From: Paraburkholderia kururiensis | Lineage (GTDB): Bacteria > Pseudomonadota > Gammaproteobacteria > Burkholderiales > Burkholderiaceae | DNA: 64,000 nt | Assembly: GCF_034424375.1 (NCBI RefSeq) | Contig: NZ_CP139965.1 | Location: 2,728,001-2,792,000, forward strand | Direction of reading: 5' to 3' | Shown here: piece by piece, positions 34,793 to 43,057 of the stretch | Numbering within the stretch: the stretch's first letter is position 1 | How the letters are laid out: every line of letters begins with the position of its first letter | Made by a program: the position numbers and the translations under genes | The notes under the pieces: model-generated | What the model was told of the DNA's origin: nothing | What the model saw: only the letters and a program-made list of their open reading frames with translations | Database searches by the model: none

Positions 34793-35995
34793 ATGGAAAA
34801 CCTCAAGACCGGCACCGACACGCTCTTTCTGCTGCTCGGTGCCGCCATGGTGCTGGCCATGCACGCGGGCTTCGCGTTTCTCGAACTCGGCACCGTGCGG
34901 AAAAAGAACCAGGTCAACGCGCTCGTGAAGATCCTGGTCGACTTCTCGGTATCGACGCTCGCGTACTTCTTCATCGGTTATATGATCGCCTACGGCGTGC
35001 AGTTCTTCGACCCCGCCGACGTACTCGCCGCCCACAACGGCTACGGGCTCGTGCGCTTCTTCTTTCTGCTCACCTTCGCCGCCGCCATTCCGGCCATTGT
35101 CTCGGGCGGCATCGCCGAACGCTCGAAGTTCAACCCGCAGCTGTTCGCGACCTTCGTGATCGTCGGCTTCATCTATCCGTTCTTCGAGGGCATCGTGTGG
35201 AACGGACGCTTCGGCGTGCAGGCCGCGCTCGAACAGTCCTTCGGCGCGCAGTTCCATGACTTCGCGGGGTCGGTGGTGGTGCACGCCTTCGGCGGCTGGG
35301 TCGCGCTGCCGGCGGTGCTGCTCCTCGGCGCCCGTCACGGCCGCTATCAGCGCGACGGACGCGTGGCCGCGCATCCGCCGTCGAACATTCCGTTTCTCGC
35401 GCTGGGCGCCTGGGTGCTGGCCGTAGGCTGGTTCGGCTTCAACGTGATGAGCGCGCAGACCGTCGACAAGATCAGCGGCCTCGTCGCCGTAAACTCGCTG
35501 ATGGCGATGGTGGGCGGCACGCTCACGGCGTGGCTCGCGGGCCGCAACGATCCGGGCTTTACCTACAACGGCCCGCTCGCGGGACTGGTGGCCGTGTGCG
35601 CGGGCTCGGACGTCATGCATCCGCTGGGCGCGCTCGTCACGGGCGCGGTGGCGGGCGTGCTGTTCGTGTACCTCTTCACGCTCGTGCAGAACCGCTGGCG
35701 CATCGACGACGTGCTCGGCGTGTGGCCGCTGCACGGCATCTGCGGCGCCTGGGGCGGCATTGCGGCGGGCCTCTTCGGTCTGCGCGCGCTGGGCGGGCTG
35801 GGCGGCGTGTCGCTCGGCGCACAGGTGGTGGGCACGCTCGGCGGCATCGTCATTGCGACGTTGGGCGGCACACTGGTGTACGGCGCGCTGCGTGCGACGG
35901 TGGGCCTGCGCATCGATAAGGAAGCCGAATACAACGGCGCGGACCTCTCGATTCACCGCATCTCGGCAACGCCGGAGCGGGAAACCGCGAGTTGA
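34793..35995 (+). CDS. Amt/Rh-family ammonium transporter
   Basis: A 400-residue membrane protein of about eleven helices. Family signatures are MHAGFAFLELGTVRKKNQVN, GGIAERSKF and the two pore histidines, His164 (SVVVHAFGGW) and His314 (PLHGICGAWGG). No signal peptide precedes the first helix, and a 25-residue charged cytoplasmic tail ends the protein. The HAFGG form is slightly Rh-like compared with E. coli AmtB. glnK does not lie next to it, unlike the usual pairing. Expression is probably nitrogen-controlled through the sigma54 site upstream. Confidence 0.92.
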   Translation: MENLKTGTDTLFLLLGAAMVLAMHAGFAFLELGTVRKKNQVNALVKILVDFSVSTLAYFFIGYMIAYGVQFFDPADVLAAHNGYGLVRFFFLLTFAAAIPAIVSGGIAERSKFNPQLFATFVIVGFIYPFFEGIVWNGRFGVQAALEQSFGAQFHDFAGSVVVHAFGGWVALPAVLLLGARHGRYQRDGRVAAHPPSNIPFLALGAWVLAVGWFGFNVMSAQTVDKISGLVAVNSLMAMVGGTLTAWLAGRNDPGFTYNGPLAGLVAVCAGSDVMHPLGALVTGAVAGVLFVYLFTLVQNRWRIDDVLGVWPLHGICGAWGGIAAGLFGLRALGGLGGVSLGAQVVGTLGGIVIATLGGTLVYGALRATVGLRIDKEAEYNGADLSIHRISATPERETAS

Positions 35996-36089
35996 ACCGC
36001 GCGTAGCGTCGCCGTGCTTGCGTTGCGGCACGGCGAAGCCCGTTTCCTCGCGTAGGGCACCATGAAAGCGCCCTACGCCGGGGTCCGGG

Positions 36090-36428
36090 TCAGGGCGCCG
36101 CCTGCTCGCCGCCCGGCAAACCCAATACGCCGAACTCGATAGGGCAGCGCGTGTAGAACACGTGCACATTGGCGCGTCGTACGGCGTCGAGCAGCAATTC
36201 GGACTCCGTCTCCGTGACGGCGAAGATGACCTGCATGGGCTGGTCGGCCAGTTCGAAGAACCGCGCGGCGTGACGGGCACCGGCATGGCCGATGCCCTCG
36301 GCCGCAGCAATGACGGTCGCGCCTTGCACGCCCATCTGCTTTGCCCTCGCCATGAGCCAGTCGACCACCGGCTGGTGCTCGTGGCGCCGGCTCTGCTCCG
36401 TATAGAACGTGAGTTGATAGCCTTTCAT
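36090..36428 (-). CDS. DUF190 protein
   Basis: A 112-residue DUF190 (PF02641-like) protein with a ferredoxin-like, PII-related fold: GYQLTFYTEQSRRH, QGATVIAAAEGIGHAG, RFFELADQPMQVIFAVTE and VFYTRCPIEFGVLG. It often occurs beside crcB in bacteria, and here it is divergent from crcB. The ATG at 36428 has a GGGGA site. A role in fluoride response or in modulating a channel is inference from context only. Confidence 0.88.
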   Translation of the reverse strand: MKGYQLTFYTEQSRRHEHQPVVDWLMARAKQMGVQGATVIAAAEGIGHAGARHAARFFELADQPMQVIFAVTETESELLLDAVRRANVHVFYTRCPIEFGVLGLPGGEQAAP

Positions 36429-36657
36429 ATCGTGTCCCCGTGAAGTCGCAGCATGCGCCGCTCTTGCGATTTTAGGCCACGTCATGGGCGACGGTGGCAC
36501 GACGTAAGCGCATCGAAATTCGCCCGATGCTAGACTCACGCGCTGAAAACGGGAGGCGCAGCGGCTTCGTTTCAGTCACGCTTCAGCCAGGCTTCGGCAC
36601 GTTTAAAAGCGGTTGTGTCGCGCAGATTTCTTTTCCCCTACAGGTTTCTTTCCCGCT

Positions 36658-37044
36658 ATGTATCTGTCGATTCTTGCCGTCGCGCTGGGCGGCGCGCTCG
36701 GTTCGCTGCTGCGCTGGCTGCTCGGCATCCGGCTCAACGGTCTCTTTCCGCCTCTGCCGCTCGGCACGCTCGCGGCCAATACGATGGCGGGGTACATCAT
36801 CGGCGTGGCGGTCGGCGTATTCGCGCGCTACCCGGGCCTCGCGCCCGAATGGCGGCTCTTCGTCATCACAGGGCTGATGGGCGGCCTCTCCACCTTCTCG
36901 ACGTTCTCCGCGGAAGTCGTCTCGCACCTTCAGGAAGGCCGGCTCGGCTGGGCGGCCGGCGAGATCGCCATTCACGTGGGCATCTCGCTCGCGATGACCG
37001 TGCTCGGACTCCTCACCGTCACGCTGGTCGCGCGGCCGGCGTAA
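36658..37044 (+). CDS. crcB: Fluoride exporter CrcB/Fluc
   Basis: A 128-residue four-helix membrane protein that exports fluoride as a dual-topology dimer. Signature stretches are LGGALGSLLRWLLGIRLN, LPLGTLAANTMAGYIIGVAVG and the GLMGGLSTFSTFSAEVV helix, which holds the Phe-box and central Na+ site. Start ATG 36658 gives the standard length. It faces DUF190, which is divergent. I looked for a fluoride riboswitch in the 229 bases upstream and could not support one. Confidence 0.94.
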   Translation: MYLSILAVALGGALGSLLRWLLGIRLNGLFPPLPLGTLAANTMAGYIIGVAVGVFARYPGLAPEWRLFVITGLMGGLSTFSTFSAEVVSHLQEGRLGWAAGEIAIHVGISLAMTVLGLLTVTLVARPA

Positions 37045-37143
37045 CGATACTTCGCGTTCAGCTCGACGTTATCTAACCGCAACGTTGCACCCTGCCCCGC
37101 ACGGAAATACGGAAGGGCCGGCTTTCGCGCGTACCGTCACGGG

Positions 37144-38085
37144 TCAAGCACCCAGTTTGCCCGTCAGTTCCGGCACGGCCTCGAAGAGGTCGGCAACCAG
37201 CCCGAGATCGGCCACGCCGAAGATGGGCGCTTCCGCGTCCTTGTTGATGGCGACGATCGTCTTCGAGTCCTTCATGCCGGCCAGATGCTGGATCGCGCCC
37301 GAGATGCCCACTGCGAAATAAACGTCCGGCGCGACGATCTTTCCGGTCTGTCCCACCTGGAAGTCGTTCGAAACGTAGCCTGCATCGACGGCTGCACGTG
37401 ACGCACCCAACGCCGCCTGCAATTTGTCCGCGAGCGGCTCCAGAACGGCCTTGTATTGCTCCGCCGAGCCCAACCCTCGCCCGCCCGACACGACGATCTT
37501 CGCCGCGGTCAATTCGGGGCGTTCGAGCTTCGTCAATTCGCGACCGACGAGCGCAGAGCGTCCCGAGTCCGGTGCAGGCGCGAGTGCTTCGATGGGGGCA
37601 TGGCGCTCGCTGCGAGCGTTCACGGGCGCAAAGGCCGAGAGGCGCACGGTGACGACCTTCACCGGATCGAGCGACTGCACGGTCGCCATCGCATTGCCGG
37701 CATAGATGGGACGCTCGAACGTGTCCGGGCTGAGTACCGCGGTGACGTCGGAGATCTGCCCCACGGCGAGCTTCGCCGCCACGCGCGGCGCGATGTTCTT
37801 GCCGTACGCGGTGGCCGGAAACACGATGTGCGTGTATCGATCGCCCACGGCCACGATGGTCGGTTCGATGTTTTCCGCAAGGCCGCCCGCGAGATGGCGC
37901 GCATCGGCGTGCAACACTTTTTCCACGCCTTCGAACGCCGCGGCTTCCGCGGCCAGCGCGTGGACGTTGTGACCCGCCACCAGCACGTGAACGGCCGTAC
38001 CCAGTTGCTTCGCTGCGGCCAGTGCATTCAAGGTGGAGGCCTTCAGGGTTGTGTCGTCGTGTTCTGCAATCACCAGCGTCGTCAT
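37144..38085 (-). CDS. etfA: Electron transfer flavoprotein alpha subunit
   Basis: The 313-residue product is the alpha subunit that binds FAD and passes electrons from dehydrogenases to ETF-ubiquinone oxidoreductase. N-terminal domain: TTLVIAEHDDTTLKAS. C-terminal FAD domain: IVVSGGRGLGSAEQYK, VDAGYVSNDFQVGQTGK, and YFAVGISGAIQH with INKDAEAPIF. It lies nine bases after etfB. This is the last gene of the minus-strand unit of the lysine/pipecolate cluster, so it may serve its dehydrogenases. Confidence 0.95.
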   Translation of the reverse strand: MTTLVIAEHDDTTLKASTLNALAAAKQLGTAVHVLVAGHNVHALAAEAAAFEGVEKVLHADARHLAGGLAENIEPTIVAVGDRYTHIVFPATAYGKNIAPRVAAKLAVGQISDVTAVLSPDTFERPIYAGNAMATVQSLDPVKVVTVRLSAFAPVNARSERHAPIEALAPAPDSGRSALVGRELTKLERPELTAAKIVVSGGRGLGSAEQYKAVLEPLADKLQAALGASRAAVDAGYVSNDFQVGQTGKIVAPDVYFAVGISGAIQHLAGMKDSKTIVAINKDAEAPIFGVADLGLVADLFEAVPELTGKLGA

Positions 38086-38094
38086 GGCTCGACC

Positions 38095-38844
38095 TCACAT
38101 CGACTTCATGTCGTTCTTCAATTTGTGGACCAGCGCGTCGACGTCCGCCACGAACTCGCCCGCGATGCGCTTCGGAGGTTCGCTGACTTTCAACGTCTTG
38201 ACGCGCGGCTGGATGTCGACGCCGAGTGCGGCCACGTCGATCACATCGACCGGCTTCTTCTTCGCCTTCATGATGTTGGGCAACGTGACGTAGCGCGGCT
38301 CGTTGAGTCGCAGGTCCGTCGTGACCACCGCAGGCAAGCGGATATCGACCGTCTCCGAACCGCCGTCGATTTCGCGCGTCACGCTGGCTGCGCCGTCTTT
38401 CACTTGCAGATGCGACGCGAACGTGGCTTGCGGCCAACCGGCCAGCGCGGCGAGCATCTGACCGGTCTGATTGGCGTCGTCGTCGATCACCTGTTTGCCG
38501 AGCATCACGAGGCCCGGCTTCTCGCGTTCGGCTACTGCGCGGAGAATGCGCGCCACGCCGAGCTGCTGCAATTCGCTCTCCACTTTCACGTGGATGCCGC
38601 GGTCCGCGCCCATGGCCAGTGCCGTACGCAACGTCTCCTGGCACTGCACGGGCCCGGCCGACACGACGATCACTTCGCTCGCCTGCCCGGCCTCCTTCAG
38701 CCGCACGGCCGCCTCCACGGCGATTTCGTCGAACGGATTCATCGACATCTTCACGTTGGCGAGTTCAACGCCGGACTGATCCGCCTTCACGCGCACCTTC
38801 ACGTTGAAATCCGCCACGCGCTTTACGGCCACTACGATCTTCAT
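38095..38844 (-). CDS. etfB: Electron transfer flavoprotein beta subunit
   Basis: The 249-residue beta subunit carries the AMP site. Signatures are KIVVAVKRVADFNVKVRV, MNPFDEIAVEAAVRLKE, GLVMLGKQVIDDDANQTGQMLAALAGWPQATFA and RLPAVVTTDLRLNEPRY. Paired with etfA nine bases downstream. The transaminase gene ends 32 bases upstream. A full ETF placed at the end of an amino acid catabolic unit suggests that one of the cluster's flavoenzymes passes its electrons to ETF. Confidence 0.95.
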   Translation of the reverse strand: MKIVVAVKRVADFNVKVRVKADQSGVELANVKMSMNPFDEIAVEAAVRLKEAGQASEVIVVSAGPVQCQETLRTALAMGADRGIHVKVESELQQLGVARILRAVAEREKPGLVMLGKQVIDDDANQTGQMLAALAGWPQATFASHLQVKDGAASVTREIDGGSETVDIRLPAVVTTDLRLNEPRYVTLPNIMKAKKKPVDVIDVAALGVDIQPRVKTLKVSEPPKRIAGEFVADVDALVHKLKNDMKSM

Positions 38845-38876
38845 GGGTCACACTCTCTTCATTTTCTATTCGACAT

Positions 38877-40082
38877 TCAGACCGACGTGCCAACTGCCGC
38901 GTCGTAGGCACGCTTGAGCCGGCGCACGCCTTCCTCGATCGCGGGGACATCGGGCGCAGCAAACGAAAGACGCAAGCTGGAGGCGTCGGCCTTATCCGCG
39001 AAAAACGCGTTGCCCGGCACGAAGATCACCTTCTGCTCGATGGCGCGCGCGAGCAGCGCCGCCGCGTCGAGGCCTTGAATGCGGGCCCACACGAACATGC
39101 CGCCCGATGGCGCGTGAAATTCGATGCACTCGCCCAGCGCTGCGCGAAGCGCACGACACAGCGCGTGATTCTTCTCGCGATATGCCGCGACGATGGTGGG
39201 CACGTGCCGCTCGAGTGCGCCGTCAGCGAGATACTCCGCGGCGATGGCCTGCGTCCACGGCGCGCTGCACAGGTCCACCGTCTGCTTGGCGATGACGCAG
39301 CGCCGTGTGATTGCCGCGGGCGCAATGGTCCAGCCCACCCGCAAACCCGGCGCCACGATTTTCGAGAGACTGGAGAAATGCACGACCCAGTCGCGCGATC
39401 CCGCCACTTCGCTCGTCAACGCGAGAATGGAAGGAATGGGCTCGCCCGAGAACCGAAGGTCGCCGTAGGGATCGTCTTCGACGATCAGGAAGCGGTACTG
39501 CACCGCGAGTTTGAGCAACGCGATGCGGCGCTCGCGTGTCAGCGTCGCGCCGGTCGGATTCGCGAACGTCGGAACCGTATACAAGAGCCGCGGCCGGGAC
39601 ACCTCGCCCGAAGCCAGCAGGTTCGCGAGATGCGCCACATCGAGGCCATCCCGATCCACGGCAATCGTGACCACCTTTGCCTGCTGCAAACGCAACGCCT
39701 GAAGCGTTGCGGGATACGCAGGCTGTTCCGTGAGCACGAGATCGCCGGGGCCGACGAGCACGCGCAAGATCAGATCGAGGCCTTGCTGCGAACCGGTGGT
39801 GACGAGCATCTCGTCCGGCGCGCACGACACGCCGCGCCGCGCCATCAGTTGAACGAGTTGTGCCTTGAGCGACGGCAATCCGTCGGTGGGACCATATTGC
39901 AGGCATTGCGCAGGCGCTTGATACGCGCGCGTTGCCGCGGCGTCGAGCCCTTCGACGTCGAAAAGGTCGCTCGCGGGATAGCCGCCCGCGAACGAAATCA
40001 TGCCGGGTTCTCCGAGGTACTTGAACAGTTCTCGTATCGGCGAACCGGCAGGTTGCTGGAAAGGTGCAGTGAATTCGTACAT
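38877..40082 (-). CDS. PLP aminotransferase, 2-aminoadipate transaminase (LysN)-like
   Basis: A 401-residue fold-I aminotransferase of the MocR/LysN subgroup. It has ISFAGGYPASDLFD, LQYGPTDGLPSLKAQL, VTTGSQQGLDLI, PTFANPTGATLT and EDDPYGDLRFSGE. HFSSLSKIVAPGLRVGW carries Lys241 as the Schiff-base lysine. This subgroup includes 2-aminoadipate, kynurenine and broad-range transaminases. Between the pipecolate/aminoadipate genes and ETF, conversion of 2-aminoadipate to 2-oxoadipate is the likely job; the substrate is inferred from context. Expressed with the genes upstream (58-base gap). Confidence 0.85.
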   Translation of the reverse strand: MYEFTAPFQQPAGSPIRELFKYLGEPGMISFAGGYPASDLFDVEGLDAAATRAYQAPAQCLQYGPTDGLPSLKAQLVQLMARRGVSCAPDEMLVTTGSQQGLDLILRVLVGPGDLVLTEQPAYPATLQALRLQQAKVVTIAVDRDGLDVAHLANLLASGEVSRPRLLYTVPTFANPTGATLTRERRIALLKLAVQYRFLIVEDDPYGDLRFSGEPIPSILALTSEVAGSRDWVVHFSSLSKIVAPGLRVGWTIAPAAITRRCVIAKQTVDLCSAPWTQAIAAEYLADGALERHVPTIVAAYREKNHALCRALRAALGECIEFHAPSGGMFVWARIQGLDAAALLARAIEQKVIFVPGNAFFADKADASSLRLSFAAPDVPAIEEGVRRLKRAYDAAVGTSV

Positions 40083-40140
40083 GTCTTCGTTTGCGAGGAG
40101 CCGGCTGATCGGGAACGACGCAGCCCGCTAGACGACGTTG

Positions 40141-41313
40141 CTAGACGACGTTCTTTTCGACGATGGGCCGGTTTTCCAGAATCCGTTCCCAGCCGAGCGA
40201 CGACAGATCCAGCGTGGTGTACCGGCCGTTGACGATGAGTTCGCTCACGCCGCGCCCCGTCGCCGGGCCTTGCTGCAGACCATGCCCGCTGTAGCCGTTC
40301 GCAAAAACGCAGTTCTCGACGTCCGGGTGATAACCGATGATCGCGTTGTGGTCGAACACGTTGTACTCGTAATAGCCGGACCAGCAGTTCTCGACGCGCA
40401 GCGCTTCAAAGCCGGACACGCGGTGGGCGAGCGTCGGCCAGATCACGTCGTCGAAGAGCTCGTGGTCCACCTCGTCGAGCGGCAGGTCGTCCGGATCGTT
40501 GTCCTCATCCGGCGACGTGCCGGTGATATAGGTCTTGCCTTCCGGTCTGAAGTACACGCCCGTGGGGTCGATCAGCAGCGGACTGTTCTTCAACTGCGCA
40601 GGCGACGACACGTTGAAGATGCTGCGGCGGCGCGCATAGACCGGAATGTCCACGCCCATCAGTTCCGAAATGCGCCGTGCCCACGCGCCGGCTGCATTCA
40701 CGAGCGTGTCGCAGGCATAGCGTTCGCCGTCGCTGGTCACGACGTGCGTCACTTTGCGTCCGTCGCGCTCAAGGCCGGTCACGTCAGCGGCCACATAGCG
40801 TGCGCCGAGCGACTGAGCCTTTTTTCGAAGCGCCTGCACGAGGCCGTAGCCGTCGAACCAGCCCTCGCCGGAAAGCCCGTATGCGCCGGCAACGATATCG
40901 TCGACGTTCAACCACGGGAATTTCTGCGCCAGCTCGTCTGGTGAGAGCAACGCGATGTCGGCGCCCAGGCTCGCCTGCAAGGCGTGGTTTTCGCGCAGCG
41001 TGGCTTCGCCGGCTTGCGTTGCGAGAAAGAGATAGCCGCCTTCGTGCAGATCGATTGACGGTCGGTGGCCCTCCACTTCCAGGCGCTCGCCGATATCGCG
41101 CAGGAATTCGATGCCGTACAACGACATCTGGATGGACAACGGCGTGGAAAACTGCTGCCGGATAGACGCGGCCGACAGCGCCGACGACGACCTCGCGTAG
41201 CTCGGGTCGCGTTCGATGACCGTCACCGAAATCGTCGGGTCGCCAGCGCGCAGAAAGTAAGCGATAGAACTACCGATGACGCCGCCGCCAACGATAACGA
41301 CTTTAGAACTCAC
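40141..41313 (-). CDS. FAD-dependent amine oxidoreductase (candidate L-pipecolate dehydrogenase)
   Basis: A 390-residue DAO-fold protein with KVVIVGGGVIGSSIAYFLRAG at the start (dinucleotide site) and SAASIRQQFSTPLSIQMS. It also has VNAAGAWARRISELMG, and ends with ENCWSGYYEYNVFDHNAIIG and FANGYSGHGLQQGPATGR. It resembles sarcosine-oxidase/FOXRED1-like enzymes, not the P. putida AmaA. In this cluster the likely substrate is L-pipecolate, giving the piperideine-6-carboxylate that AmaB uses. I place the start at a GTG (41313) with GGAG six bases upstream; an ATG at 41325 is the alternative. The specific reaction is inference. Confidence 0.75.
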   Translation of the reverse strand: MSSKVVIVGGGVIGSSIAYFLRAGDPTISVTVIERDPSYARSSSALSAASIRQQFSTPLSIQMSLYGIEFLRDIGERLEVEGHRPSIDLHEGGYLFLATQAGEATLRENHALQASLGADIALLSPDELAQKFPWLNVDDIVAGAYGLSGEGWFDGYGLVQALRKKAQSLGARYVAADVTGLERDGRKVTHVVTSDGERYACDTLVNAAGAWARRISELMGVDIPVYARRRSIFNVSSPAQLKNSPLLIDPTGVYFRPEGKTYITGTSPDEDNDPDDLPLDEVDHELFDDVIWPTLAHRVSGFEALRVENCWSGYYEYNVFDHNAIIGYHPDVENCVFANGYSGHGLQQGPATGRGVSELIVNGRYTTLDLSSLGWERILENRPIVEKNVV

Positions 41314-41436
41314 GACAGGCTCCATGTTTGCTGAGGGTGCGATTGATGCCACGCGCGGCGTGGGGCTTCGTCCACTATCGTCCGCTCTATCGCCTTCCCT
41401 ATTGCGAACGAAACGCCCCACGCCCGATGCGCGTTG

Positions 41437-42936
41437 CTACCCGATGTTGAAATCGACGCCCTGCGCGAGCGGCAGCGCCGACGAGAAATTGACGGTGTTG
41501 GTGGCACGGCGCATGTAACCCTTCCACGCATCCGAACCCGATTCGCGCCCGCCGCCGGTTTCCTTCTCGCCGCCGAATGCCCCGCCGATCTCCGCGCCGC
41601 TCGGCCCGATGTTCACGTTCGCAATGCCGCAGTCGCTGCCCGACGCGGACAGGAAACGCTCGCTCTCGCGCATGTCCGTGGTGAACACGCACGACGACAG
41701 GCCGTGGTGCGCAGCGTTGTTCGCTTCGATCGCATCGTCGAAGCTTGAATACTTAAGCACGTAGAGAATGGGCGCGAAGGTTTCCGTGAGCACGATGTCC
41801 GTTTGCGACGGCATTTCGACGATTGCCGGGCGCACGTAGAAGCCCTTCTCGTTGCCCGCGATAATCTGCCGCTCGCCGCCGAACACCTTGCCGCCCTCGC
41901 GCTGCGCCTGCTCCAGCGCCGCCTGCATACGATCGAACGACTGCTCGTCGATGAGCGGCCCCATGAGCGTGCCTTGCTCGAGCGGGTTGCCGATCGTCAC
42001 CTTGCCGTAGAGCGTCTTCAACCGCTCCACGGTCTTGTCGTACACGCTCTCGTGCACGAACAGGCGGCGCAGCGTCGTGCACCGTTGACCGGCCGTGCCC
42101 ACTGCGGAAAAGAGGATGCCGCGCAAGGCGAGTTCCATGTCGGCCGTACCGCTCACGATGCCGGCGTTGTTGCCGCCCAGTTCGAGAATCGCGCGGCCGA
42201 ATCGACGCGCCACTTCCACGCCGACCGCTCGGCCCATCCCGGTGCTGCCCGTGGCGCTCACGATGTTCGAGCGCGGATCCGCAACCAGCTTCGCACCCAC
42301 TTCGCGGCCTCCGTTGATGAGGCCTGTCAGGCCTTCGGGTGCCGAGTCGAATTCTTTCAAGGCATCCTGAAGAATCCGGTCTACGGCCAACGCCGTGAGC
42401 GGCGTCTTTTCCGAGGGTTTCCAGAGCACGGCGTTGCCGCACACGAGTGCGAGCGCCGCATTCCACGACCATACGGCCGCGGGAAAATTGAACGCCGAGA
42501 TCACCGCGCAAACGCCCATGGGATGCCACGTCTCGGCCATGCGGTGGCCCGGCCGCTCGGAGGCGATGATGAGCCCATATAGCTGACGCGAGAGGCCCAC
42601 TGCGAAGTCGCAGATGTCGATCATCTCCTGCACTTCGCCCAAGCCTTCCTGGAGAATCTTGCCGGTTTCGAGCGTGATGATGCTGCCGAGCGCGTGCTTC
42701 TTCTCGCGCAGCTTGTTGCCGAGCAGGCGAACCAGTTCGCCGCGGCGCGGCGCCGGCACATTGCGCCAGACCTTGAAGGCCTCGTGCGCCTTCGCGAGTG
42801 CCGCGTCCACGTCCGCCACCGTTTGGCTCGCGACACGACCGATCAGTTCGCCGTTGATGGGCGAACGCACCTCGATGTCGCCCGCTTCCGCCAGATGCGA
42901 AATGCCGAGTTCCGAGAGAATGCTTGATGCTTTCAC
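41437..42936 (-). CDS. amaB: Antiquitin-type 2-aminoadipate 6-semialdehyde dehydrogenase (AmaB)
   Basis: A 499-residue NAD-dependent aldehyde dehydrogenase of the ALDH7 (antiquitin) group. Group-typical stretches are GLSRQLYGLIIASERPGHRM, WHPMGVCAVISAFNFP and WKPSEKTPLTAL. The active site has Glu252 (LELGGNN) and Cys286 (GTAGQRCTT). ALDH7 oxidises aminoadipate semialdehyde to 2-aminoadipate in lysine degradation. The start is a GTG with GAGG upstream. It lies in the order binding protein, AmaB, FAD enzyme, transaminase, ETF, consistent with a pipecolate or lysine route. Confidence 0.88.
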   Translation of the reverse strand: MKASSILSELGISHLAEAGDIEVRSPINGELIGRVASQTVADVDAALAKAHEAFKVWRNVPAPRRGELVRLLGNKLREKKHALGSIITLETGKILQEGLGEVQEMIDICDFAVGLSRQLYGLIIASERPGHRMAETWHPMGVCAVISAFNFPAAVWSWNAALALVCGNAVLWKPSEKTPLTALAVDRILQDALKEFDSAPEGLTGLINGGREVGAKLVADPRSNIVSATGSTGMGRAVGVEVARRFGRAILELGGNNAGIVSGTADMELALRGILFSAVGTAGQRCTTLRRLFVHESVYDKTVERLKTLYGKVTIGNPLEQGTLMGPLIDEQSFDRMQAALEQAQREGGKVFGGERQIIAGNEKGFYVRPAIVEMPSQTDIVLTETFAPILYVLKYSSFDDAIEANNAAHHGLSSCVFTTDMRESERFLSASGSDCGIANVNIGPSGAEIGGAFGGEKETGGGRESGSDAWKGYMRRATNTVNFSSALPLAQGVDFNIG

Positions 42937-43057
42937 AGTAGAGCCTCTTCAGTGTTTCCAATACAGGTGCATGGCCGAAGCCGCACGTTGGTGCGAAAAA
43001 GATGCCTGGGGCGACGGACGTTCGCCCGCACGCATCCTTCGTGACACGCTTACGCGT

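Noticed and set aside
36429..36657. Fluoride riboswitch before crcB
   Set aside because: I looked for the conserved GG-GAUGG...CC-CC and CUGAUG-CUAC blocks. Only fragments such as CCTACAGG and GATGCTAGAC are present, in the wrong arrangement, so the call is not supported.
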